Source: Bergeyella porcorum (lineage in GTDB: Bacteria; Bacteroidota; Bacteroidia; Flavobacteriales; Weeksellaceae). From it: a DNA stretch of 64,000 nucleotides. How positions within the stretch are numbered: position 1 is the stretch's first letter; each line of letters starts with the position of its first letter. A program made the position numbers and the translations under genes. The notes below the pieces were generated by a model. That model saw nothing but the letters and a program-made list of their open reading frames with translations. It was not told the DNA's origin and made no database searches. Positions 1 through 10,113 of this stretch are shown here, piece by piece. The stretch lies in NCBI RefSeq assembly GCF_042427575.1, contig NZ_JBHMFD010000013.1, forward strand, positions 62,001 through 126,000, read 5' to 3'.

Positions 1-2757
1 CAAAGATACTCTTTGGGAGAGGTAGGGCGTTACAGATTGAACAAAAAATTAGGACTTACCATTTCCGAAGATACAGAGGTATTAACCAAAGAGGATATCA
101 TTGCTATTGTAAGCCACTTAATTGAATTGGCAAATTCTAAAACGGAAGTAGATGATATTGACCACCTTTCTAATAGAAGAATTAAAACTGTTGGAGAGCA
201 GTTGGCAGGTCAGTTTGGGGTAGGTCTTTCAAGAATTGCGAGAACCATCCGCGAGAGGATGAATGTGCGTGATAACGAAATCTTTACACCAATAGACTTG
301 GTGAATGCTAAGACTTTAACTTCGGTAATCAACTCATTCTTCGGAACCAACCAATTGTCTCAGTTTATGGACCAGACCAACCCATTGTCAGAAATCACGC
401 ACAAGCGTCGTCTTTCTGCACTAGGGCCAGGTGGTTTATCTAGAGAAAGAGCAGGTTTCGAGGTGCGAGACGTTCACCATACGCACTACGGAAGAATTTG
501 TCCTATTGAAACACCAGAAGGACCAAACATTGGTTTGATTTCTTCATTAGGTATCTATGCTAAAATCAATAATTTAGGGTTCATTGAAACGCCATATAGA
601 AAGGTAGAAAACGGGAAAGTAGATTTAAATCAAACACCAATTTACCTTAATGCAGAGGATGAAGAAGCGAAAATCATCGCTCAAGCGAATGTGGAGATGG
701 ATGATAATGGAAACATCACTACCGATAGGGTTATCGCTCGTGAAGACGGTGATTATCCAGTAGTAGAGCCTAATCAGGTAGATTTAATAGATGTAGCTCC
801 AAACCAAATTTCTGGTATTTCGGCTTCTCTTATCCCATTCTTGGAGCACGATGATGCGAACCGTGCGTTGATGGGCTCCAATATGATGCGTCAGGCAGTA
901 CCATTATTAAAACCTGAAGCTCCAATTGTAGGTACAGGATTGGAGAAACAAGTAGCAAAAGACTCACGCGTACTCATCAATGCAGAAAGAGATGGGGTGG
1001 TAGAGTATGTAGATGCGGATAAAATTGTTATCAAATACGAGAGAACAGAGGATGAAGATTTGGTGTCTTTTGAATCTGCAACCAAAATTTATAACCTTAT
1101 CAAGTTTAGAAAAACCAACCAAAGTACTACCATCACGCTAAGGCCTAATGTAAAAGTGGGTGATAGAGTAGAGAAAGGACAGGTGCTTTGTGATGGCTAT
1201 GCAACCGAGAAAGGAGAATTGGCTATTGGTAGAAACTTGGTGGTTGCCTTTATGCCTTGGAAGGGGTACAACTTTGAGGATGCGATTGTAATCAACGAGA
1301 AAGTGGTTCGTGAAGACTGGTTTACATCCATCCACGTAGATGAATACTCTCTAGAAGTGCGTGATACCAAATTGGGTATGGAAGAATTAACTTCCGATAT
1401 TCCGAATGTATCCGAAGAGGCTACCAAAGACCTTGATGAAAACGGTATGATTCGCATCGGGGCAGAAGTGAAGCCTGGTGATATTATGATTGGTAAAATC
1501 ACGCCAAAAGGAGAATCAGACCCTACACCAGAAGAAAAACTCCTTAGAGCCATCTTTGGAGATAAGGCTGGTGATGTAAAAGATGCTTCTTTGAAAGCGG
1601 ATTCTTCACTAAGAGGCGTGGTGATTGATAAGAAATTGTTCTCTAGAAACATCAAGGATAAAAAGAAGAGAACAGAAGAAAAACTGAAATTGGAAGAAAT
1701 CGAAAATACTTTTAAAGCTAAATTCGATGACTTGAGAAATACCCTTATCGAAAAACTCAATACTTTGGTGAATGGAAAAACTTCCCAAGGTGTATTGAAT
1801 GATTTGGATGAAGAGGTTATCGCAAAGGGACAAAAATTCAGTTTGAGATTGCTTCAGTCTGTAGAAGATTATGTGAATATCAGCGGGTCTAATTGGACGG
1901 TAGATGAGGATAAAAATGAACTCATCAAGCAATTGATTCACAATTATAAAATCAAGTATAATGATATCGCAGGGGTGAAAAACCGTGAGAAATTTGCAGT
2001 TTCTATCGGGGATGAATTGCCTGCAGGTATTATGAAATTGGCTAAAGTATATATCGCGAAGAAGCGTAAACTGAATGTGGGAGATAAAATGGCTGGTCGC
2101 CACGGTAACAAGGGTATTGTATCCAGAATCGTGCGTGAAGAAGATATGCCATTCTTGGAAGATGGAACACCAGTGGATATTGTACTCAACCCACTTGGGG
2201 TACCTTCTCGTATGAACATTGGTCAGATTTACGAAACCGTACTCGGATGGGCAGGTAAAAAACTCGGCTTGAAGTTCGCTACACCAATCTTTGACGGAGC
2301 GTCATTGGAAGAAATTACCAAATACACAGACGAGGCAGGATTGCCAAGATACGGAAACACTTACCTATATGATGGTGGTACGGGTGAAAGATTTACACAG
2401 CCTGCCACAGTAGGGGTAATCTATATGCTGAAACTAGGGCATATGGTAGATGATAAGATGCACGCGCGTTCTATTGGGCCATACTCACTCATCACGCAGC
2501 AGCCACTCGGAGGTAAAGCTCAGTTTGGTGGTCAGCGTTTCGGAGAGATGGAGGTTTGGGCATTGGAAGCTTTCGGAGCGTCTAATATCTTGAGAGAAAT
2601 CTTGACAGTGAAGTCCGATGATGTTATCGGAAGAGCGAAAACTTATGAAGCTATTGCCAAAGGAGAAGCGATGCCAGAACCAGGTATCCCAGAATCCTTC
2701 AATGTATTGCTTCACGAGTTACAAGGCCTTGGACTTGATGTGAGATTAGAAGAGTAA
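1..2757 (+). CDS. rpoB: RNA polymerase subunit beta, 5' end missing
   Basis: Beta subunit of RNA polymerase, which forms the catalytic core with RpoC. The reading frame is open from base 1 and begins inside the protein (QRYSLGEVGRYRLNKKL), so the true start lies before the window. About 918 residues are visible, against roughly 1270 expected for this phylum. Recognisable conserved stretches include the rifampicin-region RRLSALGPGGLSRERAGFEV, then HYGRICPIETPEGPNIGLI, and the C-terminal GGKAQFGGQRFGEMEVWALE. It ends 12 bases before a small unknown gene and 543 bases before rpoC, so the usual rpoB-rpoC pair is interrupted. Confidence 0.98.
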   Translation, partial: QRYSLGEVGRYRLNKKLGLTISEDTEVLTKEDIIAIVSHLIELANSKTEVDDIDHLSNRRIKTVGEQLAGQFGVGLSRIARTIRERMNVRDNEIFTPIDLVNAKTLTSVINSFFGTNQLSQFMDQTNPLSEITHKRRLSALGPGGLSRERAGFEVRDVHHTHYGRICPIETPEGPNIGLISSLGIYAKINNLGFIETPYRKVENGKVDLNQTPIYLNAEDEEAKIIAQANVEMDDNGNITTDRVIAREDGDYPVVEPNQVDLIDVAPNQISGISASLIPFLEHDDANRALMGSNMMRQAVPLLKPEAPIVGTGLEKQVAKDSRVLINAERDGVVEYVDADKIVIKYERTEDEDLVSFESATKIYNLIKFRKTNQSTTITLRPNVKVGDRVEKGQVLCDGYATEKGELAIGRNLVVAFMPWKGYNFEDAIVINEKVVREDWFTSIHVDEYSLEVRDTKLGMEELTSDIPNVSEEATKDLDENGMIRIGAEVKPGDIMIGKITPKGESDPTPEEKLLRAIFGDKAGDVKDASLKADSSLRGVVIDKKLFSRNIKDKKKRTEEKLKLEEIENTFKAKFDDLRNTLIEKLNTLVNGKTSQGVLNDLDEEVIAKGQKFSLRLLQSVEDYVNISGSNWTVDEDKNELIKQLIHNYKIKYNDIAGVKNREKFAVSIGDELPAGIMKLAKVYIAKKRKLNVGDKMAGRHGNKGIVSRIVREEDMPFLEDGTPVDIVLNPLGVPSRMNIGQIYETVLGWAGKKLGLKFATPIFDGASLEEITKYTDEAGLPRYGNTYLYDGGTGERFTQPATVGVIYMLKLGHMVDDKMHARSIGPYSLITQQPLGGKAQFGGQRFGEMEVWALEAFGASNILREILTVKSDDVIGRAKTYEAIAKGEAMPEPGIPESFNVLLHELQGLGLDVRLEE

Positions 2758-2769
2758 ATGTAATATATA

Positions 2770-3288
2770 ATGAAATTAAGAACCATTTTTCTTTCAGTAT
2801 TAATATTCATAATATGTTTGTTTTATCTAATACCGATAGGCAAGTGCACTGATGGATGTATAGATAGCCGAGCTATTTTGATTTCAAAAGTGCTATCTTC
2901 CAAAAAAGTTTCCCTGATGACGGGAACAATGTTTAAGAATGTCTATCACAATATAAATGACAAGAATATTAATTATGATTTATATGGTGTAAAGTTTTTA
3001 TCAGCAACGGAATTAATAAAAGCTAAGAACAATAATTTTTTTTCAGTGAAAGTTGAAGAAAGTTCAGGCTTAGCAAAAGTGAGTTTAATTCACTATAAAA
3101 CCAGTTTGCTATTTAACTTTACATTTAAAAAGAATGGAGAAAAATGGGAGGAAGTTTCAAGTGAATGGAGTAGAGGAAAATTAGAACCTTCTAAACCATA
3201 TTATATTAATTTGGAAATCAAAAGATTGACGGATAGTGATTATAGAAATTATCCAATTGAATTGATACCAAGAGACAGCTTACATTAA
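2770..3288 (+). CDS. unknown exported or membrane-anchored protein between rpoB and rpoC
   Basis: A 172-residue protein I do not recognise. Residues about 5-25 are strongly hydrophobic after a short basic start (MKLRT), which is a signal peptide or membrane anchor. A CTDGC motif follows; without a clear lipobox the first cysteine is only a weak lipoprotein candidate. The rest is polar, lysine-rich and beta-like. The start is 12 bases after the rpoB stop and the stop is 12 bases before rpoC, so it is almost certainly co-transcribed with them. Its DNA is visibly richer in A and T than the flanking polymerase genes, which suggests later insertion. No function is assigned. Confidence 0.8.
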   Translation: MKLRTIFLSVLIFIICLFYLIPIGKCTDGCIDSRAILISKVLSSKKVSLMTGTMFKNVYHNINDKNINYDLYGVKFLSATELIKAKNNNFFSVKVEESSGLAKVSLIHYKTSLLFNFTFKKNGEKWEEVSSEWSRGKLEPSKPYYINLEIKRLTDSDYRNYPIELIPRDSLH

Positions 3289-3300
3289 AAAAAAATTAAA

Positions 3301-6300
3301 ATGTCAAATAAAAATAAATCAAGTAGATTTAGCAAAATCACCATCGGTTTGGCTTCACCAGAATCTATCCTTCAAGAATCTAGAGGAGAGGTTCTAAAGC
3401 CAGAAACCATCAACTACAGAACGCACAAGCCAGAAAGAGACGGCTTGTTCTGTGAGAAAATCTTCGGTCCTGTAAAGGATTACGAATGTGCTTGTGGTAA
3501 GTACAAGAGAATCCGTTACAAAGGCATTGTCTGCGACCGTTGTGGGGTAGAAGTTACCGAGAAAAAAGTAAGAAGAGAGCGTATTGGGCATATCAATTTG
3601 GTAGTGCCAGTGGCTCATATCTGGTACTTCCGCTCGTTGCCAAACAAAATCGGTTATCTATTAGGACTGCCTTCCAAGAAATTGGATATGATTATCTACT
3701 ACGAGAGATATGTCGTAATCCAACAAGGTATCGCTAAAAAAGCCGATGGCTCAGATTTCGAAGAAATGGAATTCCTTACAGAAGAAGAATATTTGGATGT
3801 AATGGAAAGCCTTCCAATTGAAAATCAATATCTTGATGACTCTGACCCTAATAAATTCGTTGCGAAAATGGGAGCAGAAGCCATCGAAGAACTTTTGAAG
3901 AGAATTGATTTGGATGCCTTGTCTTATGACCTGAGACACAAAGCACACAATGAAGGTTCTAAACAAAGAAGAACAGAAGCCCTAAAGCGTCTGAATGTAG
4001 TAGAAGCATTGAGAAGTGCCAATACGCGTATGATTAACCGCCCAGAGTGGATGGTGATGCGTGTACTTCCTGTAATACCACCAGAGCTAAGACCGCTCGT
4101 ACCATTGGATGGTGGGCGTTTCGCCACTTCGGATTTGAACGACCTTTATAGAAGAGTAATCATCAGAAACAACCGTTTGAAGAGACTTTTGGAAATCAAA
4201 GCTCCAGAAGTAATCCTTAGAAACGAAAAGCGTATGCTTCAGGAAGCGGTGGATTCATTGTTTGATAATACCAGAAAATCTTCTGCGGTAAAATCAGAAT
4301 CCAACCGTCCATTGAAATCGCTTTCAGATTCCTTAAAAGGTAAGCAAGGGCGTTTCCGTCAAAACCTTTTGGGTAAAAGGGTAGATTACTCTGCTCGTTC
4401 GGTAATTGTTGTAGGTCCAAACTTGCAATTGCACGAGTGTGGTATCCCGAAAGATATGGCAGCAGAGCTTTACAAGCCATTCATCATCAGAAAATTGATA
4501 GAGAGAGGTATTGTAAAAACCGTAAAATCTGCTAAGAGAATTATCGATAGAAAAGAACCCGTGGTTTATGATATCCTTGAAAATGTGATGAAAGGTCACC
4601 CAGTACTCTTGAACAGGGCACCTACGCTTCACCGTTTGGGTATCCAAGCCTTCCAGCCGAAGATGATCGAAGGAAAAGCTATCCAGCTTCACCCGCTGGT
4701 AACTACAGCCTTCAACGCCGACTTCGATGGTGACCAGATGGCGGTACACTTGCCACTAGGGCCAGAGGCTATTTTGGAAGCACAACTATTGATGCTCGGT
4801 TCTCAAAACATCTTGAACCCTGCCAATGGTTCTCCTATTACCGTTCCTTCTCAGGATATGGTTTTGGGGCTTTACTTTATGACCAAAGAAGCACATTCTA
4901 CGGAAGATAAAAAAGTATTAGGTGAAGGACTTGCATTCTACTCTCCAGAAGAAGCAGAAATTGCTTATGCGGAAGGGAAAGCTTCTCTTAATGCCAAAGT
5001 TCGTTGTAAACTTCCAGTGAAAAACGAAGCTGGAGAAATCGAAACTAAACTGATTGAAACTACAGTGGGTAGAATTTTGTTCAACCAAATTGTACCAAAA
5101 CAAGTAGGTTTCGTGAATGAACTTCTGACTAAAAAATCATTAAGAAATGTTATCGGTAGAATCCTTGCTGATACAGATTTCCCTACTACAGTGAAATTCC
5201 TTGATGATATGAAAAACTTAGGATATTACAACGCCTTCAAGGGAGGTCTATCCTTCTCATTAGGAGATATTGTAGTACCTGAAGAAAAGAAAACAATGAT
5301 TGCTCAGGCAGTAGGTACCGTAGATGAGATTAAGGATAACTATAATATGGGTCTTATCACCGATACCGAGCGTTATAACCAAGTTATTGATGTTTGGACC
5401 AATACCAACGCGGGATTGACCGAGATGATTATGAGCAGAATGAAAACCGACCAAGGTGGGTTCAACTCTGTGTATATGATGCTTGACTCTGGGGCGAGGG
5501 GTTCCAAAGAACAGATTCGTCAGTTATCTGGGATGCGTGGTTTGATGGCAAAACCTCAAAAAGCAGGTTCTGTAGGAGCTGAAATCATTGAAAACCCAAT
5601 TGTGGCTAACTTTAAGGAAGGGCTTTCCATCTTGGAATACTTTATCTCTACCCACGGGGCGAGAAAAGGTCTTGCGGATACCGCTCTTAAAACTGCCGAT
5701 GCAGGTTACCTTACCAGAAGATTGGTGGATGTAGCACAGGATGTCATCATTACCGAGGACGATTGTGGTACACTAAGAGGTGTGGAAGTTTCTGCCTTGA
5801 AGAAAAATGATGAAATCGTAGAGAAACTATCAGAGAGAATCTTAGGTAGAGTTTCCCTTCACGATGTTTACCATCCAGAGACTGATGAGTTGCTTGCTAA
5901 TGCAGATGAAATCATTGATGAGGCTTTAGCTAAGAAAATAGAAGAAGCAGGTCTAGAATCTGTAGAAGTGCGTTCACCATTAACTTGTGAGGCTAAGAAA
6001 GGTATCTGTGCGAAGTGCTACGGTAGAAACTTAGCTACAGGTAAGCCTATCCATATGGGAGAGGCGGTAGGTGTTATCGCAGCTCAGTCCATTGGAGAAC
6101 CTGGTACACAGTTGACCTTGAGAACCTTCCACCAAGGGGGTACTGCAGGTAACGTTTCTGAAAACCCAACCATCGTAGCAAGAAGAGATGGTATCGTGGA
6201 GATGGATGAAGTAAGAACCGTAACTTCTGAAAATGAGTTGGGAGAAACTCAAGAAGTGGTGGTTTCTCGTTCTACGGAATTCCGTTTGGTAGCAGATAAC

Positions 6301-7569
6301 GATGCAAGAACGCCATTAATGGTAGCCAATATCCCTTATGGTTCTGCATTATCGGTAAAACCGGGCGATAAGGTGAAAAAAGGAGACCTCATTGCGAAGT
6401 GGGACCCATATAATGCCGTTATCATTGCAGAATCTGCAGGTAAAGTAGAATACGAAGACATTATTCAAGGGGTTTCTTTCCAATTGGAAATTGATGAACA
6501 AACAGGTTTTGAAGAGAAAGTAATCTCTGAATCTAGAAATAAAAAAGCCGTACCTACCCTAAGAGTAGTAGATACCAAAGGAGAAGAAATCAAGGCTTAC
6601 AACTTGCCAGTGGGTGCCCACTTGATGGTAAATGATGGCGAGAAGATTAAAGCAGGTAAAATCTTGATTAAGATTCCTAGAAAATCTGCAAAAGCAGGGG
6701 ATATCACGGGAGGTCTTCCAAGGGTTACCGAATTGTTCGAAGCGAGAAATCCTTCTAACCCAGCGGTAGTAACGGAGATTGACGGGGTAGTATCTTACGG
6801 AAAAATCAAGAGAGGTAACCGAGAGCTTATCGTAGAAGCTAAAACTGGTGAAAGAAAGATTTACTTGGTGAAGCTTTCTAATCAGATTTTGGTTCAGGAA
6901 AACGACTTCGTGAGAGCTGGTTCTCCACTTTCTGATGGCTCTGTAACACCAGATGATATCTTGAAAATCAAAGGGCCTACGGCGGTACAAGAATACTTGG
7001 TAAACGAAATTCAAGAAGTTTACCGTCTTCAAGGGGTGAAGATTGATGATAAGCATTTTGAAATCATCGTTCGCCAAATGATGACCAAAGTATCCATTGT
7101 AGATGGTGGAGATACACAATTCTTGGAAGGTGCTTTGGAACACAAGTATGACTTCTTGGAAGAGAATAACCGTATCTTCGGTATGAAGGTGGTAACCGAT
7201 GCAGGCGACTCTAAAGCCTTCCAACCTGGGCAGATGATCACCGCTCGTGAGCTGAGAGATGAAAACTCTAAGTTGAAACGCGAAGACCTACAATTGGTAG
7301 AAGTGAGAGATGCTCTTCCTGCAACAGCTACACCAGTATTGCAAGGGATTACTAGAGCGGCACTTCAGACCAGATCCTTTATGTCTGCGGCATCGTTCCA
7401 AGAAACTACTAAAGTTCTCAACGAGGCTGCGGTGGCAGGTAAAGTGGATGAACTGAACGGTCTGAAAGAAAATGTTATCGTAGGGCATAGAATCCCTGCG
7501 GGTACAGGTCTGAAGGATTATCAGAACATCATCGTAGGTTCTAAAAAAGAATTTGAAGATATTAACTAA
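3301..7569 (+). CDS. rpoC: RNA polymerase subunit beta'
   Basis: Complete 1422-residue beta' subunit, which carries the catalytic magnesium site. The N-terminal zinc-binding module is visible at about residues 64-90 (CACGKYKRIRYKG then CDRCGVEV). The active-site motif NADFDGDQMAVH lies near residue 472. The second zinc site (CEAKKGICAKCYGRN) is followed by GEAVGVIAAQSIGEPGTQLT. Length and domain order are typical of Bacteroidota. It follows the small unknown gene by 12 bases and is probably expressed from the upstream ribosomal protein/rpoB transcript. Confidence 0.98.
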   Translation: MSNKNKSSRFSKITIGLASPESILQESRGEVLKPETINYRTHKPERDGLFCEKIFGPVKDYECACGKYKRIRYKGIVCDRCGVEVTEKKVRRERIGHINLVVPVAHIWYFRSLPNKIGYLLGLPSKKLDMIIYYERYVVIQQGIAKKADGSDFEEMEFLTEEEYLDVMESLPIENQYLDDSDPNKFVAKMGAEAIEELLKRIDLDALSYDLRHKAHNEGSKQRRTEALKRLNVVEALRSANTRMINRPEWMVMRVLPVIPPELRPLVPLDGGRFATSDLNDLYRRVIIRNNRLKRLLEIKAPEVILRNEKRMLQEAVDSLFDNTRKSSAVKSESNRPLKSLSDSLKGKQGRFRQNLLGKRVDYSARSVIVVGPNLQLHECGIPKDMAAELYKPFIIRKLIERGIVKTVKSAKRIIDRKEPVVYDILENVMKGHPVLLNRAPTLHRLGIQAFQPKMIEGKAIQLHPLVTTAFNADFDGDQMAVHLPLGPEAILEAQLLMLGSQNILNPANGSPITVPSQDMVLGLYFMTKEAHSTEDKKVLGEGLAFYSPEEAEIAYAEGKASLNAKVRCKLPVKNEAGEIETKLIETTVGRILFNQIVPKQVGFVNELLTKKSLRNVIGRILADTDFPTTVKFLDDMKNLGYYNAFKGGLSFSLGDIVVPEEKKTMIAQAVGTVDEIKDNYNMGLITDTERYNQVIDVWTNTNAGLTEMIMSRMKTDQGGFNSVYMMLDSGARGSKEQIRQLSGMRGLMAKPQKAGSVGAEIIENPIVANFKEGLSILEYFISTHGARKGLADTALKTADAGYLTRRLVDVAQDVIITEDDCGTLRGVEVSALKKNDEIVEKLSERILGRVSLHDVYHPETDELLANADEIIDEALAKKIEEAGLESVEVRSPLTCEAKKGICAKCYGRNLATGKPIHMGEAVGVIAAQSIGEPGTQLTLRTFHQGGTAGNVSENPTIVARRDGIVEMDEVRTVTSENELGETQEVVVSRSTEFRLVADNDARTPLMVANIPYGSALSVKPGDKVKKGDLIAKWDPYNAVIIAESAGKVEYEDIIQGVSFQLEIDEQTGFEEKVISESRNKKAVPTLRVVDTKGEEIKAYNLPVGAHLMVNDGEKIKAGKILIKIPRKSAKAGDITGGLPRVTELFEARNPSNPAVVTEIDGVVSYGKIKRGNRELIVEAKTGERKIYLVKLSNQILVQENDFVRAGSPLSDGSVTPDDILKIKGPTAVQEYLVNEIQEVYRLQGVKIDDKHFEIIVRQMMTKVSIVDGGDTQFLEGALEHKYDFLEENNRIFGMKVVTDAGDSKAFQPGQMITARELRDENSKLKREDLQLVEVRDALPATATPVLQGITRAALQTRSFMSAASFQETTKVLNEAAVAGKVDELNGLKENVIVGHRIPAGTGLKDYQNIIVGSKKEFEDIN

Positions 7570-7587
7570 AAATTTAGAAATTAGAAG

Positions 7588-7618
7588 TTAGATTTTAGAC
7601 ATAAGATTTGTATATTTG
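7588..7618 (+). promoter_or_regulatory. probable promoter of the DUF3467 gene
   Basis: A perfect Bacteroidota -7 element, TATATTTG, sits at 7611-7618, 64 bases before the next start codon. The -33 position holds TTA rather than TTG, 20 bases upstream, so the match is partial. Confidence 0.45.
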
Positions 7619-7682
7619 CAGAGAGGCAGTCTGAATCTGACTTCTAATTTGATTCTAATCACTAAATAAAAAATTAAAGAAA

Positions 7683-7985
7683 ATGGACAACAATCAAAAT
7701 CAAGATCAAAACATTAACATCAACTTGAACGAAATGGTAGCTGCAGGGGCATATTGCAACTTGGCATTAGTAAACCACTCTCCATCTGAGTTTGTATTGG
7801 ATTTTATCCAATTGATGCCAGGAGTGCAACAAGCTAATGTAAGAAGCAGAGTAATCTTAGCTCCACTTCACGCTAAGAGAGTTTTGAACGCACTTCAGCA
7901 AAATATTGCAAACTTCGAGCAACAATTTGGAGAAATCAAAGAAGTAGAGCCTTTCGTATTAGGAGGGAACAATGTTCAAGCTTAA
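7683..7985 (+). CDS. DUF3467 family protein
   Basis: A 100-residue cytoplasmic protein with an Asn/Gln-rich start followed by the conserved DUF3467 fold (SPSEFVLDFIQLMPGV, then SRVILAPLHAKRVLNALQQN). The family is widespread in Bacteroidota and often lies next to RNA polymerase genes, as here, but its function is not established. It has its own promoter-like motif and is followed by a strong terminator. Confidence 0.88.
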   Translation: MDNNQNQDQNININLNEMVAAGAYCNLALVNHSPSEFVLDFIQLMPGVQQANVRSRVILAPLHAKRVLNALQQNIANFEQQFGEIKEVEPFVLGGNNVQA

Positions 7986-8009
7986 TCTTTTTTGAGTTAT
8001 AAAAAAACA

Positions 8010-8044
8010 AAAAAAACTATCGGAATTTCCCGATAGTTTTTTTA
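8010..8044. terminator. bidirectional hairpin terminator
   Basis: Stem ACTATCGG / CCGATAGT (8016-8023 and 8030-8037) with a 6-base loop, flanked by A and T runs on both sides. It separates the rightward DUF3467 gene from the leftward hydratase gene. Confidence 0.85.
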
Positions 8045-8059
8045 TAGACAAGAGCTGAA

Positions 8060-8824
8060 TTACTTCGCTCCCAATCGCTCTTTTATGGCTTCAATATTCT
8101 TTTTTGCGGAGTCTTCCAGTACCAAAGACGCACTCATATAGATGCGTTCTGGCATCAATTCTGCAAAATGCTCTGTATTTTCCCAAGCCACTTTCTTTAT
8201 CAATGCCAATGCGTCTTCGCTGCATGTAGCAAGGGTTGTTAGAAACTGATGAAGCTTATCATCCATTTCCTCAATATTTCCCGAGACAGAATGATAGATG
8301 TTGTTTTGGACTGCCCATTCAGCACTTCTAAATTCAGCATCCATTGCCATTGCTGTAAATTGAGAAGCACCAATTTTCCTTTCCACAAAAGGGCCTATCA
8401 CAAAAGGACCAATTCCCAGATTGATTTCCGTAAGTGCCAATGCCGAGTTTTGGGTAGCAAAGCAGTAATCAGCAGCACAAGCAATTCCTACGCCGCCGCC
8501 TGTGGTTTTCCCTTGTACGCGTACTACCACAAGTTTTCCGCAAGTCCGCATTGCATTAAGCACTTTGGCAAAACCTCCGAAAAAGCGTTTGGAAGTTTCA
8601 ATATCATGTATTTCCAAAAGCTCATCAAAGCTGGCACCAGCACAGAACGCTTTATCGCCCGCAGATTTTAGAAGAATGGCTTTCACCTCTTTTTTATCGC
8701 CTTCCTTCAAGATGGTTTCGGCTAATTTTTCTAAAATGAACCCTGGTAGCGAATTGCTTTTAGGAGTTCCGAAAGTGATTTCCGCAATATGATTTTTAAT
8801 CTCTGATGTTACAAATGCTTCCAT
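8060..8824 (-). CDS. enoyl-CoA hydratase/isomerase family protein
   Basis: A 254-residue crotonase-fold protein. Such enzymes hydrate or isomerise acyl-CoA esters. The first oxyanion-hole region is DKAFCAGASFDE and the second is KTTGGGVGIACAADYCFA, in the expected order and spacing. A glutamate follows in ALTEINLGIGPFVIGPFVERK. The protein is divergent from textbook FadB or PaaG, so the substrate is uncertain. It is followed leftward, after 214 bases on its upstream side, by a second crotonase on the same strand; together they may serve one acyl-CoA pathway. Confidence 0.82.
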   Translation of the reverse strand: MEAFVTSEIKNHIAEITFGTPKSNSLPGFILEKLAETILKEGDKKEVKAILLKSAGDKAFCAGASFDELLEIHDIETSKRFFGGFAKVLNAMRTCGKLVVVRVQGKTTGGGVGIACAADYCFATQNSALALTEINLGIGPFVIGPFVERKIGASQFTAMAMDAEFRSAEWAVQNNIYHSVSGNIEEMDDKLHQFLTTLATCSEDALALIKKVAWENTEHFAELMPERIYMSASLVLEDSAKKNIEAIKERLGAK

Positions 8825-8995
8825 TTTTATTGAAAATTTAATAGATTATTAATTTAATTGATTAAACTTATGCAGTCGATTTTAAGCAGTAAACCATAAG
8901 TTTGAATTTAAAGACATATATTGTTAATTTATAGCTCAATACGAAATAAAATTTCTAATGCAAAATCTGAATTAAACGAATTGTTTTATTTTTTC

Positions 8996-9038
8996 TAATT
9001 TTCTAACCTCTAACCTTTAACCTCTAACCCTCTAACTT
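8996..9038. repeat. short TAACCTC/TTAGAGG repeat block
   Basis: Degenerate tandem copies of CTAACCTCTAAC just 3' of the second hydratase gene. The same word recurs near 16970, 20835, 46330 and 47720. The remaining gap 8825-8995 is AT-rich with nothing else I recognise. Confidence 0.6.
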
Positions 9039-9830
9039 CTATTCTCCCCTATACACAGGCTTTCTTTTTTCTAGAAAAGCGTTCACGCCCTCTTTGAAGT
9101 CTTGGGTTTCCGAAGCCACCTGCTGAAGTTCGCTTTCTAAAGAGAGTTGTGCATCTAAGGTGTTTTGTGAGGACATAGACATTGCTCTTTTCATCAGCCC
9201 AATGGCTAGGGTAGGGGCATTGGAAAGTTGTTCCAGAATTTCAAAAGATTGACTCTCAAAATCTTCATCTGGGAATACTTTTGCTATCAATCCCAATTGC
9301 AACGCCTCAGCAGCTGAAACTTTCACCCCTGTAAAGGCAAGGTAATTAGCCATCTGCCGTCCTAAAAGACGAGGTAAGAAGTAAGTACCACCCGTATCTG
9401 GAATTAAGCCAATATTAACAAAGGCTTGAGAGAAATAAGCAGATTCTGTTGCGATGCTAAAATCACAGATGAGTGCCAGCATTGCTCCCGCACCCACCGC
9501 AGGGCCATTCACCAAAGAAATAATAGGTTTGGAGCTTTCCGCAATTTTTTTCACCAAAGGATTGTAATAATCATTCATTATAGAAGCAATGGTATCTTCG
9601 GAAAGATTGACATCTAAAATGTCTTTCAAGTTTTGCCCAGAACAAAAAGCCTTGCCGCGTCCCGATATTGCCAAACAGTGGATATGTTCCTTTCCTTCAT
9701 ACGCTTCTACAAACTGGTAAAGCTCTTTCAGCATTGTGCGGTTGAGGCTGTTAAAACTCTGTGGCTGATTGAGATAGGCGATGGCGATCTTCCCTTCAAA
9801 ATATTCTTCTATTTCGATTTCTTGATACAT
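9039..9830 (-). CDS. enoyl-CoA hydratase/isomerase, PaaG-like
   Basis: A 263-residue crotonase-fold enzyme. The sequence shows GRGKAFCSGQNLKDI for the first oxyanion-hole region and NGPAVGAGAMLALICDFSIA for the second, with the catalytic-loop stretch FVNIGLIPDTGGTYFLPR. The pattern LIPDTGGT(Y/W)FLPR is typical of PaaG (ring 1,2-epoxyphenylacetyl-CoA isomerase), but no other phenylacetate genes are present in the window, so the pathway is inference. Its coding strand matches the neighbouring hydratase. Confidence 0.82.
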   Translation of the reverse strand: MYQEIEIEEYFEGKIAIAYLNQPQSFNSLNRTMLKELYQFVEAYEGKEHIHCLAISGRGKAFCSGQNLKDILDVNLSEDTIASIMNDYYNPLVKKIAESSKPIISLVNGPAVGAGAMLALICDFSIATESAYFSQAFVNIGLIPDTGGTYFLPRLLGRQMANYLAFTGVKVSAAEALQLGLIAKVFPDEDFESQSFEILEQLSNAPTLAIGLMKRAMSMSSQNTLDAQLSLESELQQVASETQDFKEGVNAFLEKRKPVYRGE

Positions 9831-10113
9831 ACTAAAATCGTTTAGGTTTGGATTCCGAAGATAATGATTATTTTTGACATTGACGAAAGGTATTAAAATA
9901 AATAAAATCGGAAATTTTGACTTGTTTTAGAAGCGAAAACAGGTAGCTTTCGGAAATTTTGTCTTTATTTTTATATTTTTTTACGATTGTATGGTTTTTG
10001 TGCATTACCAATCGAAAATTAGAAGAAAAGTTTAAAAGTAAGGATATTTTTTAATCATTAAATCTTTTAATTTTTCAATCCTTAAATCATTTAATATTAA
10101 ATAAAGTAAAGCT

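Noticed and set aside
1609..2103. Long antisense frames in rpoB, rpoC, ureC and other genes
   Set aside because: They are opposite highly conserved proteins and show no motif or codon sense.
8060..9830. Complete phenylacetate degradation operon
   Set aside because: Only two crotonase-fold genes are present; no paaABCE or paaZ genes are seen.
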